A DNA stretch of 64,000 nt from Closterium sp. Naga37s-1 (GCA_947471745.1 CANJKZ010000777.1:1426501-1490500); one strand, 5' to 3'; counted from the stretch's first letter, positions 41,258-52,390 are shown. Numbers and translations are program-made. Notes: generated by a model not told the origin, from the letters alone.

Positions 41258-44200
41258 TCACGCGTCTCCATCCTTCCAGTGGTTCAAATAGTCCATCCAA
41301 TCACACGAGATCTGCCCGGGCATGCACGCCTCCCGCCTCGGATCCTTCACCTCGAAATCCCAAAACGCCGCCGGCGCGTTCTGGGCTTTAAGCTTCCTCA
41401 TGCGGAACTCAATCTCCGCCTTGTGAATGTTCCGCAACCAGCAGTGCTCCTGCAGGCCCTCTGCCATCTCATCATGCATCTTCCACCACCTCTGATGTGC
41501 TGCTTCATTAGCATAAGCATGGTCATATGGGTACAGCCACGTGCAGTCAAAGTCGCGGTAGCACTGCCAGGGCTTGCGGCCGAGGTAGTGGATGGTGTGG
41601 ATCTCAGACGGCTCCTCTGAGAACCACCGGTTCTTCATTTCCAGCTCGAGGGATCTGCGGGGTTCTTCGGTGGCCCACACGTGTTTCAGGATGTTGACCG
41701 AGTCGGGCAGGCGGTGCCACCAGGTAAAGTAGTTGTTCAGGTAGCCCTGGGAGGATGGGAAGCGGGGGAGGAATGGGTAGAACAGGAATGGGTGGGATGG
41801 GTGAACAGGTGAATGAGAGGCCAAGAAATTGGGCGACAAACAATCCTGAAGCACCTACCCATCCCCAACCATTCCGAACCATGCACCCATACACCCAAGC
41901 CCATGTGCGTGATTAGAGTGAAGTTTTGAGGGCGTATTTCTGGTTTGGGTCATGAGCACTGTTCATGCTACTGTTTGGGTCATGCGGAAATTGCGCATGA
42001 CCCGAAGTGGGCTGCCGACGCGGCCCCAGCTTTGGGTCAATGTGCAGGTGTTGGGCGACTGACGTGCACGACCCACCCCCAACCAATCACCTGGTTGCAC
42101 GATTCTGGTTTTACACCTCCTACACCTCTGCACGCAACCATTCGGCAAATTGACCCCAGTGAACCTCGATGTGTCTAACATTTTCCGCGTCGCGCTCCCA
42201 ACATTTGGGGATTCACGCCGGGAATTTTGACGATTGTGTTTTTTGGGTGGGTGTCGCGTGGTCTTTCGAACTGTTCCGGCAACCCTCCATTGGATGCGAC
42301 TCTTGTGGGGAGCGTGATTTTGGCGCGAAAACCCTCGCGGCAATTCGGGGGTTGCATGAGTTCCGAGGACCCAAAGTGGCGTTTTATGTTGTTTGGGTCA
42401 TCCGCAAATCGCGCATGCCCGGAACAGTGCTCATGACCCGAACCAGAAATACACCCTGAGACGTCTCAACGCATACACCCATATACCCAAGCCCAAGTGC
42501 GTGCATCCGTGTTCGCACCTGGTCACCCCCGTTGGGCGAGCGGATGGTGTGGACCTTAGCAAGCAGCTCTTGGAAGGTGCAGTGGGAGGGGCGCAGCAGC
42601 ATGAGGCCCGAGTTGAAGTCGGTCTGGTCGTTGCCTCGCGCCGCCACGTCGGGGAAGGCGAAGAGATGGTCGAGATTGCGCAGCACCAGCAGATCCGCGT
42701 CCACAAATACCACGGACGAGTACTCCGTCAGCTGCCATAGCCGCAGCTTGCTGCCATGGGTGTGGGAAAGGGGGGGGAGAAGAAATGGAGATAAGAGAGG
42801 TGTTGGTACTGTGTCAGCTGCCACAACCGCAGCTTGCTGAAAGCATAGGGGAGGGGGGGGGAGAGTGAGAGGGTAAGAGGAGAGTGACTTTCTGCATCCA
42901 CGAACACCACCGATGAGTAATCTGTCAGCTGCCACAGCCGCAGCTTGCTGGCATGGGTGGGGGAAAGGAGGGAGGGGGGAGAAGAAACGGAGAAAGGGGA
43001 GGAGTTGGTACTCTGTCAGCTGCCACAAGCGCAGCTTGCTGGTTTTGGGGGGGGGGGGGAGAGGGGGGGGAGGAGAATGAGGGGAGGGCGGTAGGAAGAG
43101 CACTCCAGCAGTTGCCACAGCCGCAGCTTGCTGCCACGGGGGGTGAAGGTTGGGGGAACGAGAAGAGAGGGGGGAGGGGGGTAAGAGGAGGACTCCGTCA
43201 GCTGCCACAGCCGCAGCTTGCTGCCATGGGGGGATAGTGGGAGGGGAGGAACGAGAGGAGAGGTGGGGGAGTGGGGCAACGGGAGCACTCCGTCAGCTGT
43301 CATAGCTGCAGCTTGCTGGCAGCAGGAAACGGAACGTGGTGAGGGGACGGGAGAAGAAAGAGAGAAAAAAGCGAGGCGTGGTGATCCGTTGGCTGCCACA
43401 GATGTAGCTTGCTGGGGGCAGGGAGGGGGAGGGGGGAGGAGGGTGTGGGGGGAGTGATAGGAGGTGGAGACACCTCTAGTTCCACTTGTTATGAATGCTT
43501 TTCCAAGTGCACTCAAAGCTCACCTCGTTACAAGGTCACACACTGCAATGCACACACACCTGTAGTTCCACTCGTTATAAGTTTTCTCCTGCGCGAACGG
43601 GTTTCGGATCCGCTCAATCTCCTTGACGATCCACCCGGCCTCCCCGAGCGCGTCGCGGCTGCGGTTGCTGATCTCGCGCGACACCAGCGCCACCATGTCG
43701 TGCCGGCTGCCGCTGCGCCGAATGCTGTGCCCCAGCACGATCGCGCCGCACACGTAGAGCTCGGAGGTGTGCAGAACGGTGGCGTACGCCACTGTGCCTA
43801 CGGCGGGCGGATCTGGCAGCGGAAGTGGGGGAGTGGGGGAAGGGCGAGCGGAAGAACAATAGTATTGACACGGGCGAGGGACGGGCAAGAAAGAAGGAAG
43901 ATCAATATTGCGTAAAGGTGAAAGGAGGAGCCTCCTGAGGAGAGACATATATAAAAAGGTGCCTCAAGTGCCTCTCAAGGCACTTGGTCCAAAGCCCACC
44001 CTTCTTTACCTTGTCTGGTTGGTTGAGCCATGCCGCAGGACCCCAGAGGCTGAATTCTCGGTGCCACGTCAGCAACGGACATGTTGAAGAGCCACGCGGA
44101 CCCCTCGTTGCGGACCAATCGGCTGCAGTGGAAGAGATTCGGCGGCGGGCGACACGGGGAGATGAGCAGCAGCGGAACCCATGGCTTGTTGACCTGCCTC

Positions 44201-45210
44201 GGGGGAAGACAGGCGGAGACACAGCGCGGAGAGACAGAGCGGAGAGACAGCTCAGAGGGACAGCAAGCACGGGTGACTTCCTACACTTTCTTTCATCCAC
44301 AGGAAAACTCAAGCACAATCGGAGGATACGAAATGAATCAATCTAATGATTTAAACAGACAAGAATGTTTTCAGCTCACGGTTCCCTTGACCTTGCCTGT
44401 CCCCTCGTATTTCTTTAGGTTCGAAGCGCTAAGAATATCATAAGGGGTTACTCGCGTACTGCGTACCTTGGTAACCATTTCGGCGAGCAGAAGCATCTGA
44501 TGCATCCAGCGAATATCTTTCGCCAACATGTCGCTCGGCTTGTCGCACGGGACGCGTGCGACGATTGCATCCACGTCGCCCAGCCACGAGGGCGTTTCAG
44601 GCTGCGGAATTTCTGGGCAGGACGTCGGCAGCGATTGGTTGACCCATTCAGGATAGGCGTCCTTCCACTGGAGATGATCCGGTACGGTCGTTACAGGTAC
44701 TGCAAGGAACTCGTACGGATACGCGTACGACCGCAAGCTGGTATCGCCATCCAGATTAAGAGACGCGATGCGTCGTAATTTCAATCCGTGTTTACGGTCC
44801 CAAGAACTAAGAATCGAAAGCGCGTGCCGTCCTTCAATGCACGGAGAGGAAACCAACGGTCGGATGGGAAGGATATCTAGGAGGATCGAACGGCACATGG
44901 TGGTGCTGCACCCTTTGCATAAGACAAGCGCGACCAGCGCCGCCAGAAGAATCAGAAACAGCCGAGACTTGCGCTTCCCGCCATGACTAACAGCACTACT
45001 CGTAGCACTACTCACCGTGCCGTCTAGAAACGAACGGAAGACAGAGGTAGAGAATCGTGGCCTGATATTAGGAGATATCAAAGGAGACATTCTTATTCCT
45101 TTACAGGATGGGGGACTAGTAGAATTAGCAGGCCTGGTCGTAGGAGACGTGATTGGGGTTCCATTGGCCGATCGGTTCCCAGGAGGGGACTTCATCGCTT
45201 CGTATAACAT
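41258..45210 (-). CDS. GUX: GUX-type GT8 glucuronosyltransferase, copy 1
   Basis: Golgi glycosyltransferase of the plant GT8/GUX (PGSIP) clade, which adds glucuronic acid to xylan. Exons (minus strand): 45210-44467, 44193-44010, 43812-43560, 42750-42519, 41746-41258; all phases chain, giving 633 aa. An N-terminal cytosolic tail is followed by a membrane segment (RLFLILLAALVALVLCKGC), a type II topology. Catalytic domain: VAYATVLHTSELYVCGAIVL, DxD motif in VFVDADLLVLRN (about residues 411-413), NQTDFNSGLMLL as NDQTDFNSG, then FTWWHRLPDSVN and IHTIHYLGRKPWQCYRDFDC, typical of GUX. The start could also be the second ATG five codons in. The last intron carries a MITE; intron 3 carries an array of copied splice acceptors. 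The xylan role is from the family, not shown here. Confidence 0.9.
41930..42456. mobile_element. 527-bp MITE with 35-bp terminal inverted repeats
   Basis: The ends GGGCGTATTTCTGG... and (reverse complement) GGGTGTATTTCTGG... match at 33 of 35 positions, flanked by a 3-bp TGA duplication (41927-41929, 42457-42459). Inside the left end is a perfect 10-bp hairpin stem (GGGTCATGCG/CGCATGACCC). No coding capacity. The GGG start and 3-bp duplication suggest PIF/Harbinger. It sits in the last intron of GUX copy 1; copy 2 lacks it. Confidence 0.85.
42751..43418 (-). repeat. Array of about seven copied 3' splice-site modules, period 90-95 bp
   Basis: The true acceptor of the fourth GUX exon (edge 42750, CTTCT-rich tract + CAG|CAAGCTGCGG) is repeated with edges at 42836, 42947, 43038, 43130, 43220, 43314 and 43409. 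Each module has a polypyrimidine tract, an AG and 20-30 nt of exon start (KLRLWQLTEY). The copy at 43038 lies 288 nt from the true edge, in frame and without a stop in between. Confidence 0.88.
43474..43510 (-). pseudogene. Copy of the donor end of the third GUX exon
   Basis: TAGTTCCACTTGTTATGAAT on the plus strand repeats the exon end at 43560-43583 (TGTAGTTCCACTCGTTATAA), about 85 bp further into the intron. Confidence 0.6.
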
Positions 45211-46180
45211 AAATCAGAAACTAGTAATCATAGATGTGGTAGCACCACCAGGAGTAGTGGTTTCTTGAACAATATTTCCTGCTGATTAGAGCAAGTACGC
45301 GTGTCTTAGTAGTGGTAAACGAGTGGCTTGTGAGGTCCAATAAACTTGTCGAGCCTGATAAGGGGTCCAGGTGCTCGAGTGAACTTGCATGCTTGACGCA
45401 CAAGAACAGAATCATTCTTCAAAGACTGAATAAGGTATGTCAATAAATGGCCAGGCGCTGAACTCGTAAGCCCAGGAGGAGGTGCCATTCCCCAGGGAGG
45501 GAGCAACATGCACATGTTGGAATGGCCGAATCTTGCTGGTGTAAATGAAGCGAGAGCAGGCGAACGCAAGCGAAACGAGCGTGTAACTTGCGAGAGCGCT
45601 GGCGAGGAAAAGGTGGCTCCAGGAAAAGGGGAAGGGTGCAGAGGAAGTGGCAGAAGTGGGGAGCGGCGTGGGCTGTCAAAGCCCTGATCTAGACGTCTGG
45701 CCTAAACGGAATGTAATTTACCCCAAGCTATAAGGAGGTGGCTAAAAAACTGTTCCCGATGATTTCCGGGGTTTCGGAGGTTGATCTGAGATTGTGGAGG
45801 TTAAGACCTTCCTAGACGGCTCTGGTTGGAATTGCCCGTTGGATGCTATGAGGTTTGCGAAATACTTTTTTCCACACCCTCTTCCCTCTTTTCTTGTCTC
45901 ATCACTTATATATTGGGGGCTTCGCTGACACTTTGCTTAAAACTTGCTTGTTAGAGGTTGTCATAACAAAGCGCGGACGGACAGGGGTAAACTCTGAAAA
46001 CCTCGGAAATCATCAACTGACTTCCGCACCGCATAACTTGAGGGTCGCACTTTCGCCTGGGTGACGGCTGCCTGCTTGTGTCGAGTCGAGTGAAACACTT
46101 GTGTGTGTGACTCAAGCGAGGAGGCGACTCCGTTTTCCTGGCGACGAGAAGGCGCGGGAACAGTTCCAGTGAACCAACAA
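45211..46180. other. Intergenic region upstream of GUX copy 1
   Basis: No exon, repeat family or clear TATA box recognised. It should contain the 5' untranslated region and promoter of the minus-strand GUX gene. Confidence 0.5.
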
Positions 46181-46482
46181 TGCCTCAGCTGAACTCATCA
46201 GGGTTGGATGACGAAATAATTGCGCGACGCGACGTGTTTCACATTTTTCTCAATCCTGTGAAGTACCCTCGCACCGCGCTCCTCGTTTTTCGATACTTCT
46301 CAATTCCTTGGGCTGCTACATGCTCTTTTGCGATATTTTCATACTTCTTCCGAAAAGAGGGTTGGGATAGTTTTGTTGGAAGTTACATTCTCAGACCAGG
46401 CATGTTTTATACTACCTTCCTTGTTTCTGTTTTGCCTTTTTGGATTATTAGGTTCTACAGTGCCGTCTATATTGTCACCTAG
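46180..46482 (+). CDS. Unknown open frame with hydrophobic segments (100 codons)
   Basis: Reads MPQLNSSGLDDEIIARRDVF and continues with hydrophobic stretches (FRYFSIPWAATCSFAIFSYF, FLVSVLPFWIIRFYSAVYIV). I do not recognise the family. Its first 45 or so codons are repeated in inverted orientation at 47045-47190, and the frames correspond. It may be a decayed exon of a membrane protein, or non-coding repeat DNA. No splice context supports either strongly. Confidence 0.3.
   Translation: MPQLNSSGLDDEIIARRDVFHIFLNPVKYPRTALLVFRYFSIPWAATCSFAIFSYFFRKEGWDSFVGSYILRPGMFYTTFLVSVLPFWIIRFYSAVYIVT
46195..46330 (+). repeat. Left arm of an inverted repeat
   Basis: About 130 bp matching the reverse complement of 47045-47190 at close to nine bases in ten; shared string GACGTGTTTCACATTTT. 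Confidence 0.85.
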
Positions 46483-46581
46483 TCTGATTAGGAACATTGT
46501 AGTGCCATCTATATTGTACCGTTTCGCTACACGACGCTATCGGGTGAGTCAGACTGCTGACCGCTGGCAGAAACAAATAAA

Positions 46582-46669
46582 CCCCATAGCTTACGGCATG
46601 CCACTCGGAAGCCTCAACCCTAAAATTTTAGGGTTGATGCTCCTGAATGGCATGCCTTCCGTATGGGGT
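46582..46669. repeat. 88-bp imperfect hairpin with a perfect 24-bp palindromic core
   Basis: The outer arms CCCCATA/TATGGGG and GGCATGCCA/TGGCATGCC enclose the perfect palindrome at 46614-46637, whose half is TCAACCCTAAAA. No ORF. It could be a small foldback element or a miRNA-type hairpin. Confidence 0.85.
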
Positions 46670-47044
46670 GACCTGGCACCCCTGAAATCAAAGAAGAGCT
46701 GGCGACCGTCGGAGAGGATGAAGAAGAGCGACATGCGATGCATCACACTGATCTCCACCTGTGGTGAGGGGAGAGGGGGCGGCGGGTGCTGGAGGGCAGA
46801 GTGAGAAGCGTGCGGTGATGAGAGGAGACAACGAGGATGAAGAAGAGTGATATGGACTGACTCATTGCACTGCGCATCCACTGTGGATCATGTCTTCAGA
46901 CGCGCAAAAAGACAACTCCAACGCTAGGTATGCAATTATTGCGTCGGGATTGCATCAGATTCGTTATCAAGCAAAAGCGCAGAATTTTTGGGACCCTAAC
47001 GTCGAGAGATCAGAATACGCAGAACAACAGCAACATGATGGTGG

Positions 47045-47190
47045 GTGTAGAAACAAGTGGCAGTCCAAGGAATTGAGAAATATCGAAAAACGGGGAGCGC
47101 GGTGCGAGGGTATTCCACAGGATTGAGCAAAATGTGAAACACGTCGTGCCGCGCAATTATTTCTTGGATGACACTACAAGCACGAAGCGC
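47045..47190 (-). repeat. Right arm of the inverted repeat
   Basis: Reverse-complement partner of 46195-46330. On the minus strand it encodes EIIARHDVFHILLNPVEYPR, a variant of the plus-strand EIIARRDVFHIFLNPVKYPR. Confidence 0.85.
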
Positions 47191-48137
47191 GGGTGCGATT
47201 GTCTGCTGTGCCTTCAACTCTTGTGCACAGTTGCTGTATGGAACTTCTTGGCAAATCAAATTCATTTGCGCTCTGGTATGTGTCAACCTCTGGTCGAAAC
47301 TCCATATTGAGTTCTCCGAGGTGGGTGTTGAGAAATGAGTAGTTATTTTAACCGAGGTTAAAACACTTCTCGCTTACTGCCCTGTGTCGCGTTCGCTAAA
47401 ACTCGACCTTCCTGGGAGGGGCGACGTGCACATCATGCGACACCGCGACAGTGACGCAGCAATCTGGGCGGTTCGACTGATAGTCAATCTGTCCATGGTT
47501 CGATTCGACGGACGCTTGAGCGCCCCTCGACACTCCCCAAGCTTGCCCCTCGTTCGGCCAATCAGCTTCAGGAATCATGAACCAGCTTCACAATTCGGCG
47601 CCTCGTATCGTATTGAACAGCACACGGGTGCCATCAGCGGCACACCCCACCCCCCCCCCCCCCCCCTTTCGTCCTGCCCTGCGGCCTGCTTGCCCCCCTT
47701 GATTCATCCTTCGTCCCCTCTCATTTGCCTGCTATGATCAGCCATCTATCAGCAACACCGAGATCACCAAGCGAAGCGCCAAATCAAACTTGGTAGCGTC
47801 GCAACGCGACCTAGGTTCTCCCCAAGCCAACTCTCACCAACCCCTAGGTGATACGAAAGAGTCCTTTGATGTCCACAGTAACAAATTCTAAAAGCCACTG
47901 ACATGCAGTTCTGTCCGTCAATTGTCCTGTCAAGCGACCAAGTCTTCTCACTTAGGTGACACTGACATGCACTACGGAAATGCGATCCGCCCCTGGCATA
48001 ATCTCATCACTTCGTTGTCACCGCCAGCCTAAAAGCGACCCTCAAGAAAAACCGTGCTCACAACCTCTAGTTTTCGCAACACAGTCTCCATAGGTATAAC
48101 CACTATTTTTGTCTCTTTCAATAGGAGCCAATCAGCC
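47191..48137. other. Intergenic region upstream of GUX copy 2
   Basis: Contains a C homopolymer run near 47647-47668 and otherwise no recognisable exon or repeat. It should hold the promoter and 5' untranslated region of the plus-strand GUX gene. Confidence 0.5.
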
Positions 48138-51100
48138 ATGTCGACTTCACCCACCCAGGCCGCCTCCTCGCATCCTCTCCTGCCTTCCTCTGAACCTCCT
48201 TCTGACGCCGCTATAAGCATCCCCGACAAGCTGCAAACAACCAGCCCGGTTAAAAGATCAGCCAGTTCCCGGCAAGCCACGCTGGCGAAATCACCCTCAC
48301 ACAGCCCCAAGTGCTCGATCTCCGCTCCCGCCGCACACGCCGTCCCGCTCGGCAACAGTCCCGGTGCCTCCTCCGTCGCATGGCTGCGCGACACGTGGCT
48401 CGAGCACGCCAACCGCTCATTGGCGCTCGCTACGAAGCTCACCGGGTTTCAAGGCTGTCCGTCTCCCGTTGAAGCCCGTAGTTCCCTGACGAATGGCGCT
48501 GCATTTTCCTTTTCGTCGTCCTTCACTAAAGCTAGTGCCTTCAGTACTGCCGGTTCTCTCTGTGGAAAGAAGCGGCTCGCAAGCTCCCGGGAGATTTGGG
48601 TCGTTCTCCTCTCCTTCCTCTCGCTGCTTCTCCTCGCCGACATGCTGCGAAAGAACCACATGTTACTCTTACAATCCGCGACCGTGGGAATCGAGTTCCT
48701 ATTTGTTCTCTCGCGCGAAAGCGTGTACGCGCGTGGCTTGCGCGTGCTCTCCACGTGGGAGAGGGAATCCGGAGTGCGCTTCGCCAATGTGGCAGTGGTC
48801 AACATGGAGGACGCGGAAATCGCGCGTTTCAATGCGACGCGCCGGCTAATCTCCTTGGCGGTTCCGCACGCGCCGGGCCATCTAGACTGGAATCACTTAT
48901 ATCCAGAGTGGATTAACGAAACGTTACCAAACAGCTGCCCGTATCTGCCCGAGGCGCGCTGGCAGAGCGGGCGAAAGCAGGCGGACGCGCTATTGGCTCG
49001 CGTGGAATGTCGCGAGCCGGTATCCGGATGGGCGAAAGACGTGGAGTGGCAGCACATGCTACTTTCGCTGGCGAATCTCGTCGTTCAGGCAAGTGGCAGT
49101 TCGTGCAAGTCCCGGATTGTATGCGTATCTCCATGCCTCCAGATCACTTATTGCGCAACATTGCCAACGCGCGTGTCTCGCCTCTCGCCTCCCGCCTCTC
49201 GCCTCTCCCCCGCCTCCCCTGCACGCCACACAAAACTTCCCTTGCCTTCCCCCCCCCCTGCCCCGACTTTATTCCGCACCCACCCGCACCTCACTCAATC
49301 GTGTTTCCCATTTCGTACCACCAACCCCCTCTCTGCGTTTGATTTCAGGCCGATAAGCCGTGGATGCCGCTCGTCCTCATCTCCGACTGCCGACCGCCGT
49401 TGAACCTGCTGCCGTGCGACCGGCTGGTTAAACGGGACGGGCCGGTCTGGCTGTACAACCTGACGGCCAGCGATCTTCGAACCCGGCTGCAACCGGCTGG
49501 GTCATGCGCCATGGCGCAACCGACATTGACAGCCGAGGGTGAGTGAAACGCTCGGCTAGTTGAGTACTGAGTTAAATATACCGCTAAAACTTCAGCTGTG
49601 TTATAGATCGGATACGGACGATCTGCTGGGTGACATTACTGCAAACTGTAGTACATCCCGCTCTGCGCCGTGCGCTTGTCGATTTCCTTATCGCTACCGA
49701 AATCGCTTGCCGCTAGTACAGCACCATACGCGACAACGGCGCACGCGGTTTAGTTGCACAACATTGTACTTCTCTATAATGCAATAGAGCTGTAGAACCG
49801 TATATTTCTCACTCTCCCTTCAACATCTTCTCACCTTCTTCTCGCCTTGTTGCGTCTCTTCCTCCCCCGCATCCCCTTTCCCACAATCCCCCCTGCTCCG
49901 TTCCGCCAGAGCCGCCCGCCATAGGCACAGTGGCGTACGCGACGGTGCTGCACACGGTGGAGAATTACGTGTGCGGCGCGATCGTGCTGGGGCACAGCAT
50001 TCGGCGCAGCGGCAGCCGGCACGACATGGTGGCGCTGGTGTCGCACGAAATCAGCAACCGCAGCCGCGACGCACTTCGCGAGGCGGGGTGGATCGTCAAG
50101 GAGATCGACCGGATCCGAAACCCTTACGGCAGCAAGACGTCGTACAACCAGTGGAACTACAGGTACAGTGAATCAATAGTGTTGCTTAAAATACCTGAAC
50201 GGAAAACAAAGTCATTCCTCCTTCACAACTCATGGTAATAGTCTCGCGATCCCCCTAGTTATGTTCCCCATTCAACAACCCTTGTCGCAGCAAATTCCGG
50301 CAGATGGTAGCAGCTGATATGAGTACCAACATCTCTTGCTCCTCTTCAACCCCCTCATGACACCAGCAAGCTGCGGCTGTGGCAGCTGACGGAGTACTCA
50401 AGGGTGGTGTTCGTGGACGCGGATCTGCTGGTGCTGCGCAATCTCGACCATCTCTTCGCCTTCCCCGACGTGGCGGCGCGAGGCAACGACCAGACGGACT
50501 TCAACTCGGGCCTCATGCTGCTGCGCCCCTCCCACTGCACCTTCCGCGAGCTCCTCGCCAACGTCCACACCATCCGCTCGCCCAACGGGGGTGACCAGGT
50601 GCGAACATGCATGCTTGGAAATGATTATGGATGGCTGTGGAGTGGTTTTGGGACGGTTGGGGATGGAAGGGGAGTTGGAGATGGTTGGGTTCGGGATGGC
50701 TGGGAATGGGTGGGAATAGGGAAGGACGGTTGGGGATGGTTGGGAATGGTTCTTTGTGGCCATCTCGCTTACGCCACTCTCGCCATTTCTCCCCTGATCC
50801 ATCCCCACCCTTCTCAACCCCTCTCAGGGCTATCTAAACAACATTTTCACGTGGTGGCACCGCCTGCCCAACTCATACAACACCCTGAAGCACATCTGGG
50901 CGTCCGATCCCCACGACCGAGCGCTCGAGCTGGAAATGAAGAACCGGTGGTTCTCGGAGGAGCCAGCGGAGATCCACACCATCCACTACCTCGGCCGCAA
51001 GCCCTGGCAGTGCTACCGCGACTTTGACTGCACGTGGCTGTACCCGTGGGACCACAACTTCGCAAACGAAGCAGCTCATAAGAGGTGGTGGACCATGCAT

Positions 51101-51310
51101 GATACCATGCCGGAGAGTCTGCAGCAGATGTGCTGGCTGAGGAATGAGGACAAGACGGAGATGGAGTATAGGAAGAGAGGCCTCGAGGCGAAGAACGCGC
51201 CGCCGGGATTTTGGAATTTCACAGTGACGGATCCGAGGAAGGATTATTGTTTCCCCGGGCAGAAGACGTGTGCGTGGGAGCTGTACCTGGAGCACTGGAA
51301 ACGACGGTAG
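48138..51310 (+). CDS. GUX: GUX-type GT8 glucuronosyltransferase, copy 2
   Basis: Paralogue of the gene at 41258-45210, divergently arranged. Exons 48138-49088, 49349-49538, 49910-50162, 50367-50598, 50828-51310 give 702 aa. Exons three and four have exactly the same lengths as in copy 1 (253 and 232 nt). Long Ser/Pro-rich cytosolic tail; membrane segment (IWVVLLSFLSLLLLADML); then LFVLSRESVYARGLRVLSTW; DxD in VFVDADLLVLRN (about residues 482-484); NDQTDFNSGLMLLRPS; FTWWHRLPNSYN; IHTIHYLGRKPWQCYRDFDC. The first intron starts GCAAGT, so it appears to be a GC-AG intron. The start is the first ATG before the conserved order of features; an upstream in-frame extension has no ATG. Xylan glucuronosyl transfer in the Golgi is inferred from family. 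Confidence 0.92.
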
Positions 51311-51362
51311 GGGCAATTGGTGGGGCTGCAAGGAAGGTGGGTGGTTGATTGGTTGGTGCCGA

Positions 51363-51466
51363 CGTATTGGAATTTCACAGTGACGGATCCGAGGAAGGAT
51401 TATTGTTTCCCCGGGCAGAAGACGTGCATGTGGGAGTTGTACCTGGAGCACTGGCAGCGACGGTAG
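51363..51466 (+). pseudogene. Duplicate of the 3' end of the last GUX copy 2 exon
   Basis: Repeats WNFTVTDPRKDYCFPGQKTC and ends WELYLEHWQRR before TAG, about 155 bp beyond the real stop. It is over 90 percent identical to 51210-51310. Confidence 0.9.
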
Positions 51467-52390
51467 GGCCCAGTGGTGGGCTTCGAGGGAAGAAGGGGTG
51501 GTTGATTGGGTGTTGGCGGCGTTTTAGAAACCATCAGGGATTCGAGGAGCTGAGATGACCTGCTTCTGTGGAAGAGAAGTGTGCCTGATGAAGCTAGCGT
51601 GGGGATGAGATACAGGGGCTCAGATCGAGCCTTCTGAATGCAAAAGGCGATATGTTTACTAGGTGCGGTGTGGAGAGGCAACCATGGAGTGTGCCTCTGG
51701 TGAGGGATGTGATGTGACTGGTAGAGTTAGTGTTGCAGGTTTGGGAACGGGGACTTGATCCTGTGGCGATTTGTTGCAGGAAATCTGTACGTGGTTAGGC
51801 TACACTCTAGGACCGGTAGATGCTGCAGTTGAAGCCTAGTTCTGTAGAGTTAGTACTGTAGCATGTGCTAAACTCTTGTGGAATTGTGTTTTCATCTAAT
51901 CATGAAGAAATTATTAGATTGCCCAACCTGTGAAATGCAGATCAATTAGCAGCCTAATGACTGGTCATACATATCTTGGCGCTAAAGACCAACTGAGACG
52001 AAATACATCTTCATTCAAGGTATTCATCATTCAACCGAGACAAGGTATGATGACACATCATGGCACAGTGGCTGCTTTGTGCCTGTGAATTTCAGACAGT
52101 GGCTGAGAATTTCAGACATCGTGGAACAAATTAGCCAAGTTTACTCAACATTCGTGCCAAACACTAAGCTTCAAAATCTCCATTAACATGGGATGATGCA
52201 GTATGGAAATACGGCTCATGATGATTTATTGCAAAGGTAATTTCCAGGGGGAATTCACAAGAGAATCTACCTGAAAGCAAAACCTACTATAAGGAGGATC
52301 TACCTGAAAGCAACTAAAGATGCACGATTCAACCTAGCAATTCATACAAACCAGGTTATATTAAACCTACACCCTACCTCGTCTCATACC
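51467..52390. other. Intergenic region between convergent 3' ends
   Basis: AT-richer sequence between the stop codons of GUX copy 2 and the LPR1-like gene. It should hold both 3' untranslated regions. A short repeat GAGAATTTCAGACA / GTGAATTTCAGACA lies near 52085-52118. No gene seen. Confidence 0.5.

Noticed and set aside
42384..43208. 274-codon minus-strand protein made of the GUX exon and upstream repeats
   Set aside because: It reads through the array of copied acceptors; only the 42519-42750 part aligns with the paralogue. Kept as an observation on the in-frame decoy, not as a gene.
46614..46637. Telomere-type repeats (CCCTAAAA next to TTTTAGGG)
   Set aside because: Only one copy each way as the core of a short palindrome; no tandem telomeric array.
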